64,000 nucleotides of DNA, taken from contig NZ_JACAGN010000003.1 of the NCBI RefSeq assembly GCF_030324495.1, positions 215,735-279,734 of the forward strand, given 5' to 3'. This document shows positions 37,719 through 47,826 of the stretch, piece after piece. The notes below the pieces were generated by a model. It had not been told where the DNA came from and did not search any database. It saw only the letters and a program-made list of their open reading frames with translations. Numbering within the stretch: position 1 is the stretch's first letter; the number at the start of each line of letters is the position of its first letter. The position numbers were made by a program, and so were the translations under genes. This stretch comes from Myroides sp. 1354 (GTDB lineage: Bacteria > Bacteroidota > Bacteroidia > Flavobacteriales > Flavobacteriaceae).

Positions 37719-38555
37719 TTATATTTCCCTTAAATAAATATCGATGTTATTTGCTGTACTTCGCATTCCCACCTGAAACCTTCTATTTTGGTAGGTAAAG
37801 CGATAAATATCCTTGACTGGACTTGAACTCTTTATCACCAAACAAATTTCTCTTGTGAATTTATTGTAAACTAATTCTTCTCCGAAATAACTATCAACTA
37901 TTCCTACATTAAACCAATCAGTTGTTGTAGTAACATCTAAATTATAGGGAAAATTCATCCTTACCTTAGAGTTAGCTATTATGCGATTTGTTTGATCTCT
38001 CACTTTAAATTCAATAAAAAACAATTTACCTGATTTTTGCAAAAAATATCCATCTTCATAGACATAGGCACTACCTGGATAATCACAAACAAATCCATTC
38101 GTTCCTCCAGGTAAATCGATAGGAACTGGATAATGATTTACTGTATTAATAGATCTATTTCTAAAAGGCGGTAGATGGATGGGTTCTGCTGGTAAGAAAT
38201 TGCCATATTTCACGCCATTTGCTGAAAGATTAGGCGTATAATAAGAAGAACTAGGATCTCCAATTCCATAACTTGGATGCCAATAAGTATTACTAAAAGG
38301 ATCTCCATCATATGACCCTAATCCCAAAAAAGGGGTAAATTCAAAATTCAAATCTGTATTATTAATCATGCGGTAGGTAAATCCTGCACCAATATGCAAT
38401 CCATGTACAGGACTATATTCATAAGGCGAGTAATAACCTACGGCTGGATCAATTGTTTTACTTTCTTTGTTTACTTCATCATCAAGAACAGTTTGATTAT
38501 CTGTTGAACAAGAGAAAAGGGACATAACTATCCCAAATAATAGAATTTTTCTCAT
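37719..38555 (-). CDS. Lipoprotein of unknown function flanked by duplicated terminators
   Basis: A 278-residue protein with lipobox VMSLFSC and a following Ser/Thr/Asp. The mature part is rich in Tyr, Pro, Asn and Gly (YYSPYEYSPVHGLHIGAGFTY, WHPSYGIGDPSSSYYTP) with a beta-rich C-terminal half. No family recognised. It sits exactly between two copies of one terminator, so it may have arrived by insertion into that site. Confidence 0.8.
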   Translation of the reverse strand: MRKILLFGIVMSLFSCSTDNQTVLDDEVNKESKTIDPAVGYYSPYEYSPVHGLHIGAGFTYRMINNTDLNFEFTPFLGLGSYDGDPFSNTYWHPSYGIGDPSSSYYTPNLSANGVKYGNFLPAEPIHLPPFRNRSINTVNHYPVPIDLPGGTNGFVCDYPGSAYVYEDGYFLQKSGKLFFIEFKVRDQTNRIIANSKVRMNFPYNLDVTTTTDWFNVGIVDSYFGEELVYNKFTREICLVIKSSSPVKDIYRFTYQNRRFQVGMRSTANNIDIYLREI

Positions 38556-38635
38556 AAATATTGTTTTTTTAGTTTTTACTAACAGTTAAATTTAACTTAA
38601 AAAATATTTATTCGCAACTAGTTTGTTTAAAAAAT

Positions 38636-38679
38636 AACAAAAAAAAGAGCCGATTTGTTCAATCGGCTCTTTTTTTGTA
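38636..38679. terminator. Terminator, copy 2 of a duplicated pair
   Basis: About 40 bases identical to the terminator at 37665-37708, loop included; lies 10 bases beyond the stop of the 116-residue gene (minus strand). Confidence 0.9.
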
Positions 38680-38689
38680 CTATCTTCTA

Positions 38690-39040
38690 TTATTTGGATA
38701 AACTTGCTCGGAAGTATACCTTTTGAAATTCTCGTTTCACAATAAGGTAAGTCAGTTGTTGAAAGTAGTTAAACACATCCCCTTCTTCTAAAGCTCGAAT
38801 GTCTTTTTCTGCTACATCAATGCGATAAAGCAACATGGACAACTTCGCCGGAGTACGAGAAGCAATATGCTCTAGTACTTCTTGAATTTGTTGCACAAGA
38901 TCAAGAGCAGTGGAAGCAGGAAAGACCAAATCCTCATCTACACTCATCCTAAAGTCACGCTCCACTTGCTGAACGAGTAGCTCAAACAAATGCTGTTGCT
39001 CCTTCAATTGATTTTCGAGATAAGTTACGGCTACTTCCAT
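38690..39040 (-). CDS. Helical protein of unknown function, linked to polyprenyl synthase
   Basis: 116 residues, predicted all-helical (MEVAVTYLENQLKEQQHLFELLVQQVERDF, then ALDLVQQIQEVLEHIASRTPAKLSMLLYRIDVAEKDI). No signal or membrane segment. It starts 6 bases after the polyprenyl synthase gene, so the two are surely cotranscribed. No family recognised. The same neighbour order appears in other Flavobacteriaceae as far as I recall. Confidence 0.75.
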   Translation of the reverse strand: MEVAVTYLENQLKEQQHLFELLVQQVERDFRMSVDEDLVFPASTALDLVQQIQEVLEHIASRTPAKLSMLLYRIDVAEKDIRALEEGDVFNYFQQLTYLIVKREFQKVYFRASLSK

Positions 39041-39046
39041 TCGATA

Positions 39047-40024
39047 TTACATTTGTCGGTTCATTAATTCTTTACTAAACAAGCGCAACATTTGCTTCTT
39101 GTCGTCTGCGATGTCCAAAACATCTAAAATATGCAATGCTTCTTCTGTATATTGCTGAATCAGGTTTAAAGAAGCTTCTTTAGATCCTGTTTCTACAAAC
39201 AATTCTTTTACCCTTTTGATTTTTTGTTCTTCGTTTGCACACTCTACCGTTGCGTAAAACTGCATTAACTCCTCTTTTTGCGCTGGGTTCGCTTGTTCTA
39301 ACGCTTTCAGATATAAAAATGTCTTTTTATTTTCTAAGATATCTCCACCAATGCGCTTACCAAACGTCGTTTCATCACCAAAAGCATCTAAATGATCATC
39401 TAACAATTGGAAAGCAATCCCCAAGTTCAGACCAAAATTGTAAATCTGTTCTCCATTCTCTTGAGTGGTTTTCGCTACAATAGCCCCCATTTTCAGTGCC
39501 GCTGCAACTAAAACAGCTGTTTTGTACTGAATCATTTTAATGTATTGCTCAATCTCTACATCAGAACGTCCTTCGAAACAAATATCGTATTGTTGTCCTT
39601 CACAAACTTGAATAGCCGTTTGACTAAACAACTTTGCCAAGTCCCTAAAAATGATAGGTTCATAATGTTCAAAATATTGATAAGCCAGAATCAACATCGC
39701 GTCACCAGAGAGAATTGCCGTATTGATATTCCATTTTTCATGTACGGTTTGATGTCCTCTACGCAAAGGAGCATCATCCATAATATCATCGTGCATCAAT
39801 GAAAAGTTGTGAAACAACTCAATTGCTGTAGCAGCATAAATAGATTTTTTAGGATCCCCATTAAAAACATCCGTAGCCATTAACGTTAGAATCGGTCTAA
39901 TTTGTTTTCCTCCTAAAGAAAGAATATAAGAAATAGGTTCATAAAGTTCTATGGGTTGACCATCTAATTGAATTGAATTTAGATAATCGGCGATCTGTTC
40001 TTTATATTTTGCTATAGACTGCAT
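39047..40024 (-). CDS. Polyprenyl synthetase (trans-isoprenyl diphosphate synthase)
   Basis: A 325-residue prenyl elongating enzyme. The first Asp-rich motif is LMHDDIMDDAPLRRG (DDxxD) and the second QLLDDHLDAFGD; GGKQIRPIL supplies the IPP-binding Lys/Arg. Product chain length (farnesyl, geranylgeranyl, or longer for menaquinone) cannot be set from sequence alone. It uses IPP/DMAPP from the MEP pathway that begins with dxs at 7-9 kb. The downstream helical gene is in the same operon. Confidence 0.92.
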   Translation of the reverse strand: MQSIAKYKEQIADYLNSIQLDGQPIELYEPISYILSLGGKQIRPILTLMATDVFNGDPKKSIYAATAIELFHNFSLMHDDIMDDAPLRRGHQTVHEKWNINTAILSGDAMLILAYQYFEHYEPIIFRDLAKLFSQTAIQVCEGQQYDICFEGRSDVEIEQYIKMIQYKTAVLVAAALKMGAIVAKTTQENGEQIYNFGLNLGIAFQLLDDHLDAFGDETTFGKRIGGDILENKKTFLYLKALEQANPAQKEELMQFYATVECANEEQKIKRVKELFVETGSKEASLNLIQQYTEEALHILDVLDIADDKKQMLRLFSKELMNRQM

Positions 40025-40238
40025 GTTCTAAAAAATTTTGGTAAAAATACGCGTTTTTTAAAAACTTTACGTTTCCCATTGCGATTCTACCCTTTAACGA
40101 CTACAAATATCCTAAAAATACATTAGTTATCCACTAGTTTTTCCTGAAAAACAACCTTTCAACTCCTACCCTAGCTCCCTCCTTCCCTTTCCACCCTCTT
40201 TTGTGGTCTAAGGACTCCAAAATTTTGCACGTTTTACT

Positions 40239-40318
40239 ATGGAAACTTTTCCTATCGTTAAAGTTTTCATAATTCAGCGGAAACTTTAAAAACGATTTGA
40301 GTTTCCTAATTATATTTG
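40239..40318 (+). promoter_or_regulatory. Operator palindromes and -7 box of the tetR-efflux operon
   Basis: Palindrome 1: ATGGAAACTTT (40239-40249) / AAAGTTTTCAT (40260-40270), one mismatch. Palindrome 2: GGAAACT (40279-40285) / AGTTTCC (40300-40306). Palindrome 2 abuts the -7 box TATATTTG (40311-40318), so a bound repressor would block polymerase. The same GGAAACTTT word recurs across the tetR start codon. The remainder of the gap 40025-40238 shows nothing recognisable. Confidence 0.65.
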
Positions 40319-40337
40319 CCCGACTAAAAAGAAATAC

Positions 40338-40946
40338 ATGGAAACTTTAATACTCGAAAAAGCAACTCATTTGTTTTTATCTCAAGGATTTAAAAGCATC
40401 ACAATGGACGATATAGCCGCTGAATTGTCTATATCTAAAAAAACCATTTACCAACACTATGCGTCTAAACCTGAACTAATTGAAAAGAGTTTGGTCTATA
40501 TCAACGAGAAATTCTTAAAATCCCTAGAAGCGGTTATTGCACAAAACAGACCTGCAGTCGCAGAGATTATAGCAGCTCACAACAATATGAATGAAGTATT
40601 TGCTGTAGAAACCTCCGTATGTCTGTATCAGCTCAACAAATACTATCCGAAGATTGCACAAAAGCAGAAGATTTTCCACAAGAAAAAGTATGTAGGTATC
40701 ATTGAGCGAAATTTAGAAAAAGGAATCAAAGAAGGAGTCTATCGCTCGAATTTGGATGTTGAATTTACGGCACGTTTACATATTGCTTCTGTGGTATTAT
40801 TAGACGATCACGATTATTTTGAACCTGATGAATATACCCATATGCAATTACACGCCTTACATCTGGAACATCACATTCGAAGTATCACTACAGAAAAAGG
40901 ATTAAAACAATACTTAGACTTAAAAGAAAGCATCAAAAATGAATAA
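40338..40946 (+). CDS. TetR family transcriptional regulator of the efflux operon
   Basis: A 202-residue repressor-type protein with N-terminal HTH (FLSQGFKSITMDDIAAELSISKKTIYQHYASKPELI, about residues 13-48). The helical C-terminal ligand domain is of no recognisable subtype. It is the first gene of an operon with TolC, MFP and RND genes; its stop overlaps the next start by 8 bases. Autoregulation through the palindromes upstream is likely. Confidence 0.92.
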   Translation: METLILEKATHLFLSQGFKSITMDDIAAELSISKKTIYQHYASKPELIEKSLVYINEKFLKSLEAVIAQNRPAVAEIIAAHNNMNEVFAVETSVCLYQLNKYYPKIAQKQKIFHKKKYVGIIERNLEKGIKEGVYRSNLDVEFTARLHIASVVLLDDHDYFEPDEYTHMQLHALHLEHHIRSITTEKGLKQYLDLKESIKNE

Positions 40947-42258
40947 GACCTTCTTAACCTTATGTAGCCTATTCCTTTCTTGTCATTTATGGGCACAAGA
41001 GCCTTTGACCTTACAAGAAGCATTGCAATATGCTTTGGTACACAAAGCAGAAGCCAGACAAGCCGCTTTAGATATCACCAATAGCGATTATCAAATCCAA
41101 GAAGTTAAAGCCAACGCACTTCCGCATTTGAACGTAGAAGCCAATATAGCGAACAACGTCAAAATTCAGGAAATGCCGTTAACTCTAGGTGGACAAACAC
41201 AGATGATTCCCTTTAATTTAAAGTGGAATTCACAAGTAACAGCAACAGCTTCTCAAGTTTTGTTTAATCAAGCTGTATTTATGGGATTAAAGGCAGCTCG
41301 TTCAGCTAAGGATTTTTACATCATCAACAAAGAATTGACGGATGAACAAATCATAGAAAAAGTTGCTTCTACTTACTACCAAGTATTTCAATCGAAAGCG
41401 ATGTTGAAAACCTTAGAAACTACAATTAGCAGTACCACGCGAATTAAAGATATTATTGAGGATTTACACCGCAATGGCTTAGCTACTCAAATCGACTTAG
41501 ATCGTACAAGAGTAAGCTTGAGTAATTTAAAAGCCAATAGACAGCAAATCATCAATGCAGTAGACTTGCAAGAAAATGCATTAAAGTTTTTCATGGGAAT
41601 GGATTTACAAACCGCCATTCAACTACCAGAAAACACCTTTACAATTGATGAAAGCGCTATACTGGCGGAGAATAAGGTTGATGGGCGAACTGAAATTCAC
41701 TTATTAGAGAAACAAAAAGAGTTATTAGCCTATAAACTCAAGTCGATTCAAGCGGATTACTATCCGTCCTTAGCCGCTTTTGGAACCTTTGGTTATCAAG
41801 GAATGGGAGATAAATTTCCTTGGGGTAATAAACCGAGTGATGGTGTTTTTTGGACGAGTGCTTCAGCCGTAGGAATCTCGTTAAAACTCCCGATATTCAA
41901 TGGTTTTGAAACGAGATCAAGAGTCAGACAAGCGAAAGTAGACATTGAAAAAATCGATGTACAATTGGAGGATACGAAACAAGCTTTAGCTTTGGATTAT
42001 TCCAATGCACAGAAATCTATTGAGAATGCTCTAATAACCATTAATTTCCAAAAGGAAAATGTGGATTTGGCTCGAAGTATTCTAACCAATATGCAAAACA
42101 ACTACAAGCATGGTTTAGCTACTTTAACTGATTTGTTGAATGCTGAAAATGCTTATACCGAAGCGGAAAACAATTATACCACGGCCTTACTTGACTTTAA
42201 ACTAGCGGAAATTCAAATAATCAAATCACAAGGAGCCTTAAAGACCTTACTTGACTAA
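40939..42258 (+). CDS. TolC-like outer-membrane efflux protein
   Basis: A 439-residue protein with signal peptide MNKTFLTLCSLFLSCHLWAQ and two repeated TolC halves of coiled-coil hairpins (NSDYQIQEVKANALPHLNVEANI; LLEKQKELLAYKLKSIQADYYPSLAAFGTFG). The late motif HGLATLTDLLNAENAYTEAENNY is typical. It forms the outer-membrane duct of the tripartite pump encoded by the next two genes. Confidence 0.94.
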   Translation: MNKTFLTLCSLFLSCHLWAQEPLTLQEALQYALVHKAEARQAALDITNSDYQIQEVKANALPHLNVEANIANNVKIQEMPLTLGGQTQMIPFNLKWNSQVTATASQVLFNQAVFMGLKAARSAKDFYIINKELTDEQIIEKVASTYYQVFQSKAMLKTLETTISSTTRIKDIIEDLHRNGLATQIDLDRTRVSLSNLKANRQQIINAVDLQENALKFFMGMDLQTAIQLPENTFTIDESAILAENKVDGRTEIHLLEKQKELLAYKLKSIQADYYPSLAAFGTFGYQGMGDKFPWGNKPSDGVFWTSASAVGISLKLPIFNGFETRSRVRQAKVDIEKIDVQLEDTKQALALDYSNAQKSIENALITINFQKENVDLARSILTNMQNNYKHGLATLTDLLNAENAYTEAENNYTTALLDFKLAEIQIIKSQGALKTLLD

Positions 42259-42281
42259 ATTTTATCTAATCTCAAACAACC

Positions 42282-43343
42282 ATGAAAAAAATAATAACAG
42301 CTTTAGTCCTTGTAGCCTTAATTGGGGGGACGATCTATATAGTAAATCGAAACAAAACGAAAAACGACGAAGAAACGGCTATTGTAGCAGACCAAGATGC
42401 AACCATTACGGTACGTGTAGAACAAGCGAGTGTACGTGTTGTGGATGCAACTTATAAAGCGAATGGGAACTTTGTTCCCTATCAAGAAGTAACTCTTTCA
42501 GCAGAAACCCCTGGTCGTGTGGTAAAATTACTCGTTGATGAAGGAGCCCAAGTGCGCAAAGGACAAGTTTTAGCCTTCGTCAATAGCGACCAAATCAACG
42601 TACAAGTACGCCATGCAGAAGCAGCTTATGCCACAGCTAAAGCAGATGCTGCTCGTTTTGAAAGCGCTTATAGCACAGGAGGAGTCACTAAACAACAGTT
42701 AGATCAAGTCAAATTGATGTTACAAAATGCAGAGGCAAATTTAAAATCAGCTCAAATTACAGCAGGTGATGCGCATATCAAAGCTCCTATTGATGGCATT
42801 ATCAACAAGAAACACGTGGAACAAGGTAGTTTTGTAGCCCCTGGTGCGCCTATTTTTGACTTAGTTAATGTCAACCAATTGAAATTGAGAGTCAATGTAG
42901 ATGAGAGTCATGTAGCCAATCTAAAAGAAGGAGATATCATTGAAGTCAAAGCGAGTGTATTCCCCAATGATCGCTTTGAAGGAAAGGTAACGTTTATTGC
43001 TCCTAAAGCAGATGCTGCCTTAAACTATCCCGTTGATTTACTTTTAACCAACAACAAAGACAATAAACTGCGTGCGGGTATGTATGGATCAGCTTATTTT
43101 GATGCCGATCAAAATCAAGATACCCCATTGCTTCTAGTACCCCGCAATGCTTTCGTAGGAAGTGTAAGTTCGAATCTCATCTATCGCGTTATAGATAATA
43201 AAGCCGTTGCTACACAAGTAGTATCGGGTAGAAACCTAGGTGATTTTGTTGAAATCCTAGACGGATTAAAAGAAGGAGAAACTGTAATTACCTCTGGGCA
43301 AATCAACCTAACAGACCAAGCCCCTGTATCTATTATTAAATAA
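42282..43343 (+). CDS. Efflux RND transporter periplasmic adaptor subunit
   Basis: A 353-residue HlyD/MFP adaptor with an N-terminal hydrophobic anchor (ITALVLVALIGGTIYIV). The biotinyl-lipoyl-like halves are GRVVKLLVDEGAQVRKGQVLAFV and IKAPIDGIINKKHVEQGSFVAPGAPIF, and a short alpha-hairpin lies between them. The beta-barrel and membrane-proximal domains follow, ending GQINLTDQAPVSII. It links the RND pump to the TolC duct. Confidence 0.94.
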   Translation: MKKIITALVLVALIGGTIYIVNRNKTKNDEETAIVADQDATITVRVEQASVRVVDATYKANGNFVPYQEVTLSAETPGRVVKLLVDEGAQVRKGQVLAFVNSDQINVQVRHAEAAYATAKADAARFESAYSTGGVTKQQLDQVKLMLQNAEANLKSAQITAGDAHIKAPIDGIINKKHVEQGSFVAPGAPIFDLVNVNQLKLRVNVDESHVANLKEGDIIEVKASVFPNDRFEGKVTFIAPKADAALNYPVDLLLTNNKDNKLRAGMYGSAYFDADQNQDTPLLLVPRNAFVGSVSSNLIYRVIDNKAVATQVVSGRNLGDFVEILDGLKEGETVITSGQINLTDQAPVSIIK

Positions 43344-43367
43344 CGGCCTAAAGAAAAGGATTGACAT

Positions 43368-46300
43368 ATGAAAATAGCCGAAATATCCATCAAGCGTCCG
43401 AGCATCATCATCGTGCTTTTTATTGCACTATTACTCGGAGGTATATTTAGTTATAAAAACCTGAGTTATGAGCTAATTCCCAAGTTTGAAGTAAACGTGA
43501 TTACTGTTGCTACAGTATATCCAGGAGCTTCTCCTTCGGAAATCGAAAATACCGTAACCAAAAAAATTGAAGATGCCGTCGCCTCTTTAGAAAATGTAAA
43601 AAAAGTAGAAGCTTTATCTTTCGAAAGCTTATCAACGGTAATGATTTACTTGACTTCGGAAGCCAATGTAGATTTATCGTTGAACGATGCACAGCGCAAG
43701 ATTAACGCTATCCTAAAAGATTTACCCAAAGACGTTGACCCACCTTCGTTACAGAAATATTCTTTGAGTGATTTACCCATTATGACTTTGAGTGTAACGA
43801 GTAATTTAACTGAAAAGGAATTATACGATTTATTAGATAAAAAGATTCAACCCATCTTTTCTCGTGTTGCGGGAGTGGCCAAAGTTGAATTAGTTGGAGG
43901 AGAAAAAAGAGAGATTCAAGTTTTACTTGATCCTAAAAAAATTGAAGCTTACGGTTTGAGTGTACCGATGGTACAACAAGCGGTATTGAGTTCCAACTTA
44001 GACTTCCCTACTGGGAGTGTAAAGTCAGGAGATAAACAAACCCTCATTCGCTTAGCAGGAAAATACAAGAACATCGAAGAGATGCGAAATTTAGTCATTG
44101 CTTCTCAAGGGGGAATTGACATCCGATTAGGCGATATTGCTGATGTACAAGATGGTATTAAAGAAGTAGAAAAAATTGCTCGTTTGAATCAGCAATCGAC
44201 GATTTTAATGCAAGTTATCAAACAATCGGATGCCAATGCTGTAACCGTAAGTGAATTAACGCAGCAGTCCATTGCTGAAGTGGAGAAAAACTATGCTGAT
44301 ATTCAGTTGAATATCAAAACGGCAAACGACTCTTCTCAGTTTACCTTAGAAGCGGCTAATGCTGTTATGTTTGACTTGTTTTTAGCGATTGTATTGGTGG
44401 CCTTTGTCATGTTATTTTTCTTACACAGTTTTAGAAATGCCCTGATTGTAATGGTGGCTATTCCGTTATCATTGGTAGCTACCTTCATCGGGATTTACCT
44501 GTTGGGTTACTCCTTAAACTTATTGAGTTTACTCGCGCTTTCCTTGGTTGTTGGTATTTTAGTGGACGACGCCATCGTTGTAATTGAAAATATTCACCGC
44601 CACATGGAAATGGGTAAAAATAAAGTACGCGCCTCTTTTGACGGAGCAAAGGAAATTGGATTTACCGTTACCGCAATTACCTTAGTTATTGTAGTGGTAT
44701 TCTTGCCCATTGCCATGTCTTCTGGTTTAGTTCCCAACATCATTAAACAATTCTGTGTGACGGTCATCATAGCAACGATGTTGTCTTTGTTGGTTTCCTT
44801 TACAATTGTACCTTGGTTATTCTCAAGATACGGGAAAATTGAAGTTATTCAACCGACTTCCTTCTTTGGAAAAATCCTACACGGATTTGAAAAAGGATTA
44901 ACTTCTTTTACACACAGCATCTCAGGTTTATTGGTTTGGTCTTTAAATTCAACAAAGAATACACTTACGGTTTTATTCATCGTAGCCTTAGCCTTCTTTG
45001 GTTCCTTAGCACTTCCATCCTTAGGGTATGTGGGAGGAGAATTCTTTCCTAAAACGGATAAAGGGGAATTCTTAGTTCAATTGGAATTAGACAAAGATGC
45101 ATCCGTACAACAGACCAATCTCATGACGCAAAAAGCGGAGGCTTTCTTGCGTACCAAGCCTGAAGTAGTGGATATGATTACTACGGTAGGGCAATCTTCT
45201 GAAGGGTACGGAGGAAGTCAAGCGACCAAATATAAATCGGAAATTCACGTCATCTTAACCGATAAAAAAGAAAGAAGTGAGAGTTCGTTCGTTTACGCAG
45301 CCAAGTTAAAGAAGGAGTTAGCTCCATTAATGGTAGGTGTAAAAGTAAAAACAGTTCCTGTGGGATTAATTGGTGCAGAAGAAGCTCCTTTAGCCTTGAC
45401 GATCACAGGGTCAAATTTGGATGATGCGATGGAATTTGCCATTCAGGCCAAAGATTTATTAGATCAGATTCCAGGAACTATGGAAACGAAGCTAACCACA
45501 GAAACGGGTAGCCCTGAGATTAATGTACAAGTCGATCGCGATAAAATGGCCGCCCTTGGGTTGGACATGTATACCGTAGGGATGACGATGCAGACCGCCT
45601 TTAACGGAAACACGGACGGAAAATACAGAGCAGGTGAATACGAATACGACATCAACATTCGCTTCCAAGAATATGCAAGAACGACGATTGATGATGTAAA
45701 GACCATCAACTTTAAAAACAATCAAGGAGAAGATGTGAAGTTAGAGCAATTTGCTACAGTAAACTATAGCTCAGGTCCATCAATCTTAGAGCGTAGAGAC
45801 AAGAGTCCGTCGGTAACCATCAAATCCCAAACCATTGGTCGTTCTCCCGGAGATATTGCCAATGAATGGTTGCCAAAATTCGACCAATTGACCTTAAAAC
45901 CAGGGGTAAAATACCAATGGACAGGAACGATGGAAGATCAAGAAGAAGGTTTTGGTACATTGGGGATTGCCTTATTAGCGGCTATTATTTTAGTTTACCT
46001 GGTAATGGTTGCCCTGTATGACAGTTTCTCCAAACCCTTCATCGTTATTTTTTCTGTGCCTTTGTCCTTTATTGGAGCCTTATTAGCCTTAGCTATTGCT
46101 AATATTTCTTTGAATATTTTTACCATCTTAGGAATTATCATGTTAATTGGTTTGGTTTGTAAGAATGCCATTTTATTAGTGGACTTTGCCAACCACAGAG
46201 TTGAAGCAGGTGACAGTGTACACGATGCCTTAATTGCCGCTAACCACGCGCGTCTTCGTCCGATTTTAATGACGACTATTGCTATGGTTATTGGGATGGT

Positions 46301-46529
46301 GCCTATTGCCTTAGCCAATGGTGCTGGAGCAGAAATGAACAACGGATTAGCTGTAGTTATTATTGGTGGATTATTATCTTCCCTGCTACTTACCTTGGTT
46401 ATCGTACCAATCATCTACTCTATTTTTGACAAGATCGGCAAGCGATTGAGTAAAAAAGAAAAGGTAAATTACCAAGCAGAAATGGAAGCTGACTATGAAC
46501 CCAATCACAATTTTGTAGATCATCACTAG
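43368..46529 (+). CDS. RND family efflux transporter permease (HAE-1 type)
   Basis: A 1053-residue proton-driven inner-membrane pump. Twelve membrane helices surround two large periplasmic loops. The TM4 proton-relay aspartates are in SLVVGILVDDAIVVIENIHRH; the second half has IGLVCKNAILLVDFANH. The N terminus SIKRPSIIIVLFIALLLGGIFSYKNL is typical of AcrB/MexB relatives from Bacteroidota. The substrates cannot be predicted; a drug or detergent role is inferred from the TetR regulator. Confidence 0.95.
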   Translation: MKIAEISIKRPSIIIVLFIALLLGGIFSYKNLSYELIPKFEVNVITVATVYPGASPSEIENTVTKKIEDAVASLENVKKVEALSFESLSTVMIYLTSEANVDLSLNDAQRKINAILKDLPKDVDPPSLQKYSLSDLPIMTLSVTSNLTEKELYDLLDKKIQPIFSRVAGVAKVELVGGEKREIQVLLDPKKIEAYGLSVPMVQQAVLSSNLDFPTGSVKSGDKQTLIRLAGKYKNIEEMRNLVIASQGGIDIRLGDIADVQDGIKEVEKIARLNQQSTILMQVIKQSDANAVTVSELTQQSIAEVEKNYADIQLNIKTANDSSQFTLEAANAVMFDLFLAIVLVAFVMLFFLHSFRNALIVMVAIPLSLVATFIGIYLLGYSLNLLSLLALSLVVGILVDDAIVVIENIHRHMEMGKNKVRASFDGAKEIGFTVTAITLVIVVVFLPIAMSSGLVPNIIKQFCVTVIIATMLSLLVSFTIVPWLFSRYGKIEVIQPTSFFGKILHGFEKGLTSFTHSISGLLVWSLNSTKNTLTVLFIVALAFFGSLALPSLGYVGGEFFPKTDKGEFLVQLELDKDASVQQTNLMTQKAEAFLRTKPEVVDMITTVGQSSEGYGGSQATKYKSEIHVILTDKKERSESSFVYAAKLKKELAPLMVGVKVKTVPVGLIGAEEAPLALTITGSNLDDAMEFAIQAKDLLDQIPGTMETKLTTETGSPEINVQVDRDKMAALGLDMYTVGMTMQTAFNGNTDGKYRAGEYEYDINIRFQEYARTTIDDVKTINFKNNQGEDVKLEQFATVNYSSGPSILERRDKSPSVTIKSQTIGRSPGDIANEWLPKFDQLTLKPGVKYQWTGTMEDQEEGFGTLGIALLAAIILVYLVMVALYDSFSKPFIVIFSVPLSFIGALLALAIANISLNIFTILGIIMLIGLVCKNAILLVDFANHRVEAGDSVHDALIAANHARLRPILMTTIAMVIGMVPIALANGAGAEMNNGLAVVIIGGLLSSLLLTLVIVPIIYSIFDKIGKRLSKKEKVNYQAEMEADYEPNHNFVDHH

Positions 46530-46567
46530 GATGATATCCTTGTTGACCTAAATAAAACAAAACAACC

Positions 46568-46606
46568 ATAGAGTAGAAATTTATTTTTCTACTCTATTTT
46601 TTTTAA
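46568..46606 (+). terminator. Terminator of the efflux operon
   Basis: ATAGAGTAGAA / TTCTACTCTAT followed by eight Ts, 38 bases past the stop. Confidence 0.9.
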
Positions 46607-46771
46607 AAGTCATCTTGACTTTCTCTAATTGGTTAAAAAAATGCCTTTAATCAGACTCAAAATAGCTAATTTTCACTTCAATCAAAAAATTCAAGATGAG
46701 TTCTTAACCTAAAACAAGTTTTTTGTCCGATGGACTTCTTATTTTTATCCCTTTAACTATATAATCTTATT

Positions 46772-47668
46772 GTGAAGAATAATTATATACAATCCTACTC
46801 TATTGCTGATATCTTAAATCGATATGAGCGTTTTATTGTTGACAAACGCTTAGCAGTAGTAGAGATTGGGCCTAAACACAGTCAGTATTTTGTCATCGGC
46901 AAACCCTATAAGTTTGCCTCTTTTGGTTTAATTCTCATTACTTCAGGAGAATGTGAGATTACCATTAATTTAGAACCAACGAAAGTAAAGAAAAACGATA
47001 TTCTCGTGGTGCTACCTCAGCAATTTTTCGAGATTATCCAATACACCAAAGACTTTAGTGTACAGGCTTTTTTTGCAAGTGGGGAATTATTTCTAGATGC
47101 GGGATTTCACTTAAAGTCAAACAATCTGATACAGTTCTTTTCTTCACAATACCCCAAAATTCTTCCTTTAAACACTTACATCATAAAGGAGATTAAGTAT
47201 CATCTAAAGCGATTAAACAAACTGGTCTTCGCCAAGGATAATATGTTTACCCATCAGTTGATTCTTCATCACTTTTCTATTTTGATGTATGAATTGGGGC
47301 ATTTTTACAACAAACGAGTTTTAGCTAAAACAGAGAAAAAGACGCTTCGCAAAGAAGAACTAACGAAGAACTTTCTATTGTTGGTTTCCTCCCATTTCAA
47401 AAAAGAGCGCAGCGTACAATTCTATGCGGATCATATGTTTATCAGTCGCAAGCACCTCACTAAAATAATTGCAGATGTATTTGGGAAAGCGCCAAAAGAC
47501 ATCATTGTGGAGACGATTATTTTAGAGGCTAAAATCATGTTGAAAGATCCTCACAATTCCATTACACAAGTAGCGAATGAACTTAATTTTCAAGATGTTG
47601 CCTTGTTCAGCAAGTTTTTCAAAAACAGCACAGGTATCTCACCTCGAGAATTTAAGTTAACAAATTAA
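46772..47668 (+). CDS. AraC family transcriptional regulator
   Basis: A 298-residue regulator with an N-terminal cupin-like sensing domain (ITSGECEITINLEPTKVKKNDILVVLPQQFFEII) and a C-terminal double HTH: VQFYADHMFISRKHLTKIIADVFGKAPKDII, then SITQVANELNFQDVALFSKFFKNSTGISPREF. The start is GTG at 46772; the next in-frame ATG would cut off half the sensing domain. The target could be the adjacent efflux operon or fabH, but nothing in the DNA shows which. Confidence 0.92.
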   Translation: MKNNYIQSYSIADILNRYERFIVDKRLAVVEIGPKHSQYFVIGKPYKFASFGLILITSGECEITINLEPTKVKKNDILVVLPQQFFEIIQYTKDFSVQAFFASGELFLDAGFHLKSNNLIQFFSSQYPKILPLNTYIIKEIKYHLKRLNKLVFAKDNMFTHQLILHHFSILMYELGHFYNKRVLAKTEKKTLRKEELTKNFLLLVSSHFKKERSVQFYADHMFISRKHLTKIIADVFGKAPKDIIVETIILEAKIMLKDPHNSITQVANELNFQDVALFSKFFKNSTGISPREFKLTN

Positions 47669-47826
47669 CATTTACATAAATTTATGCGTCTTTTAGACAA
47701 CTTATTCCGTTTATTTAACCACTAATATTTAGCTAAAAATAGCGAGATTTGAGTTCTTTCTTAGGTTCCCCCTCTCCTAAGTTGCAAGTAAGACATATTT
47801 GCATATAAGACGCAAAACAAACAACA

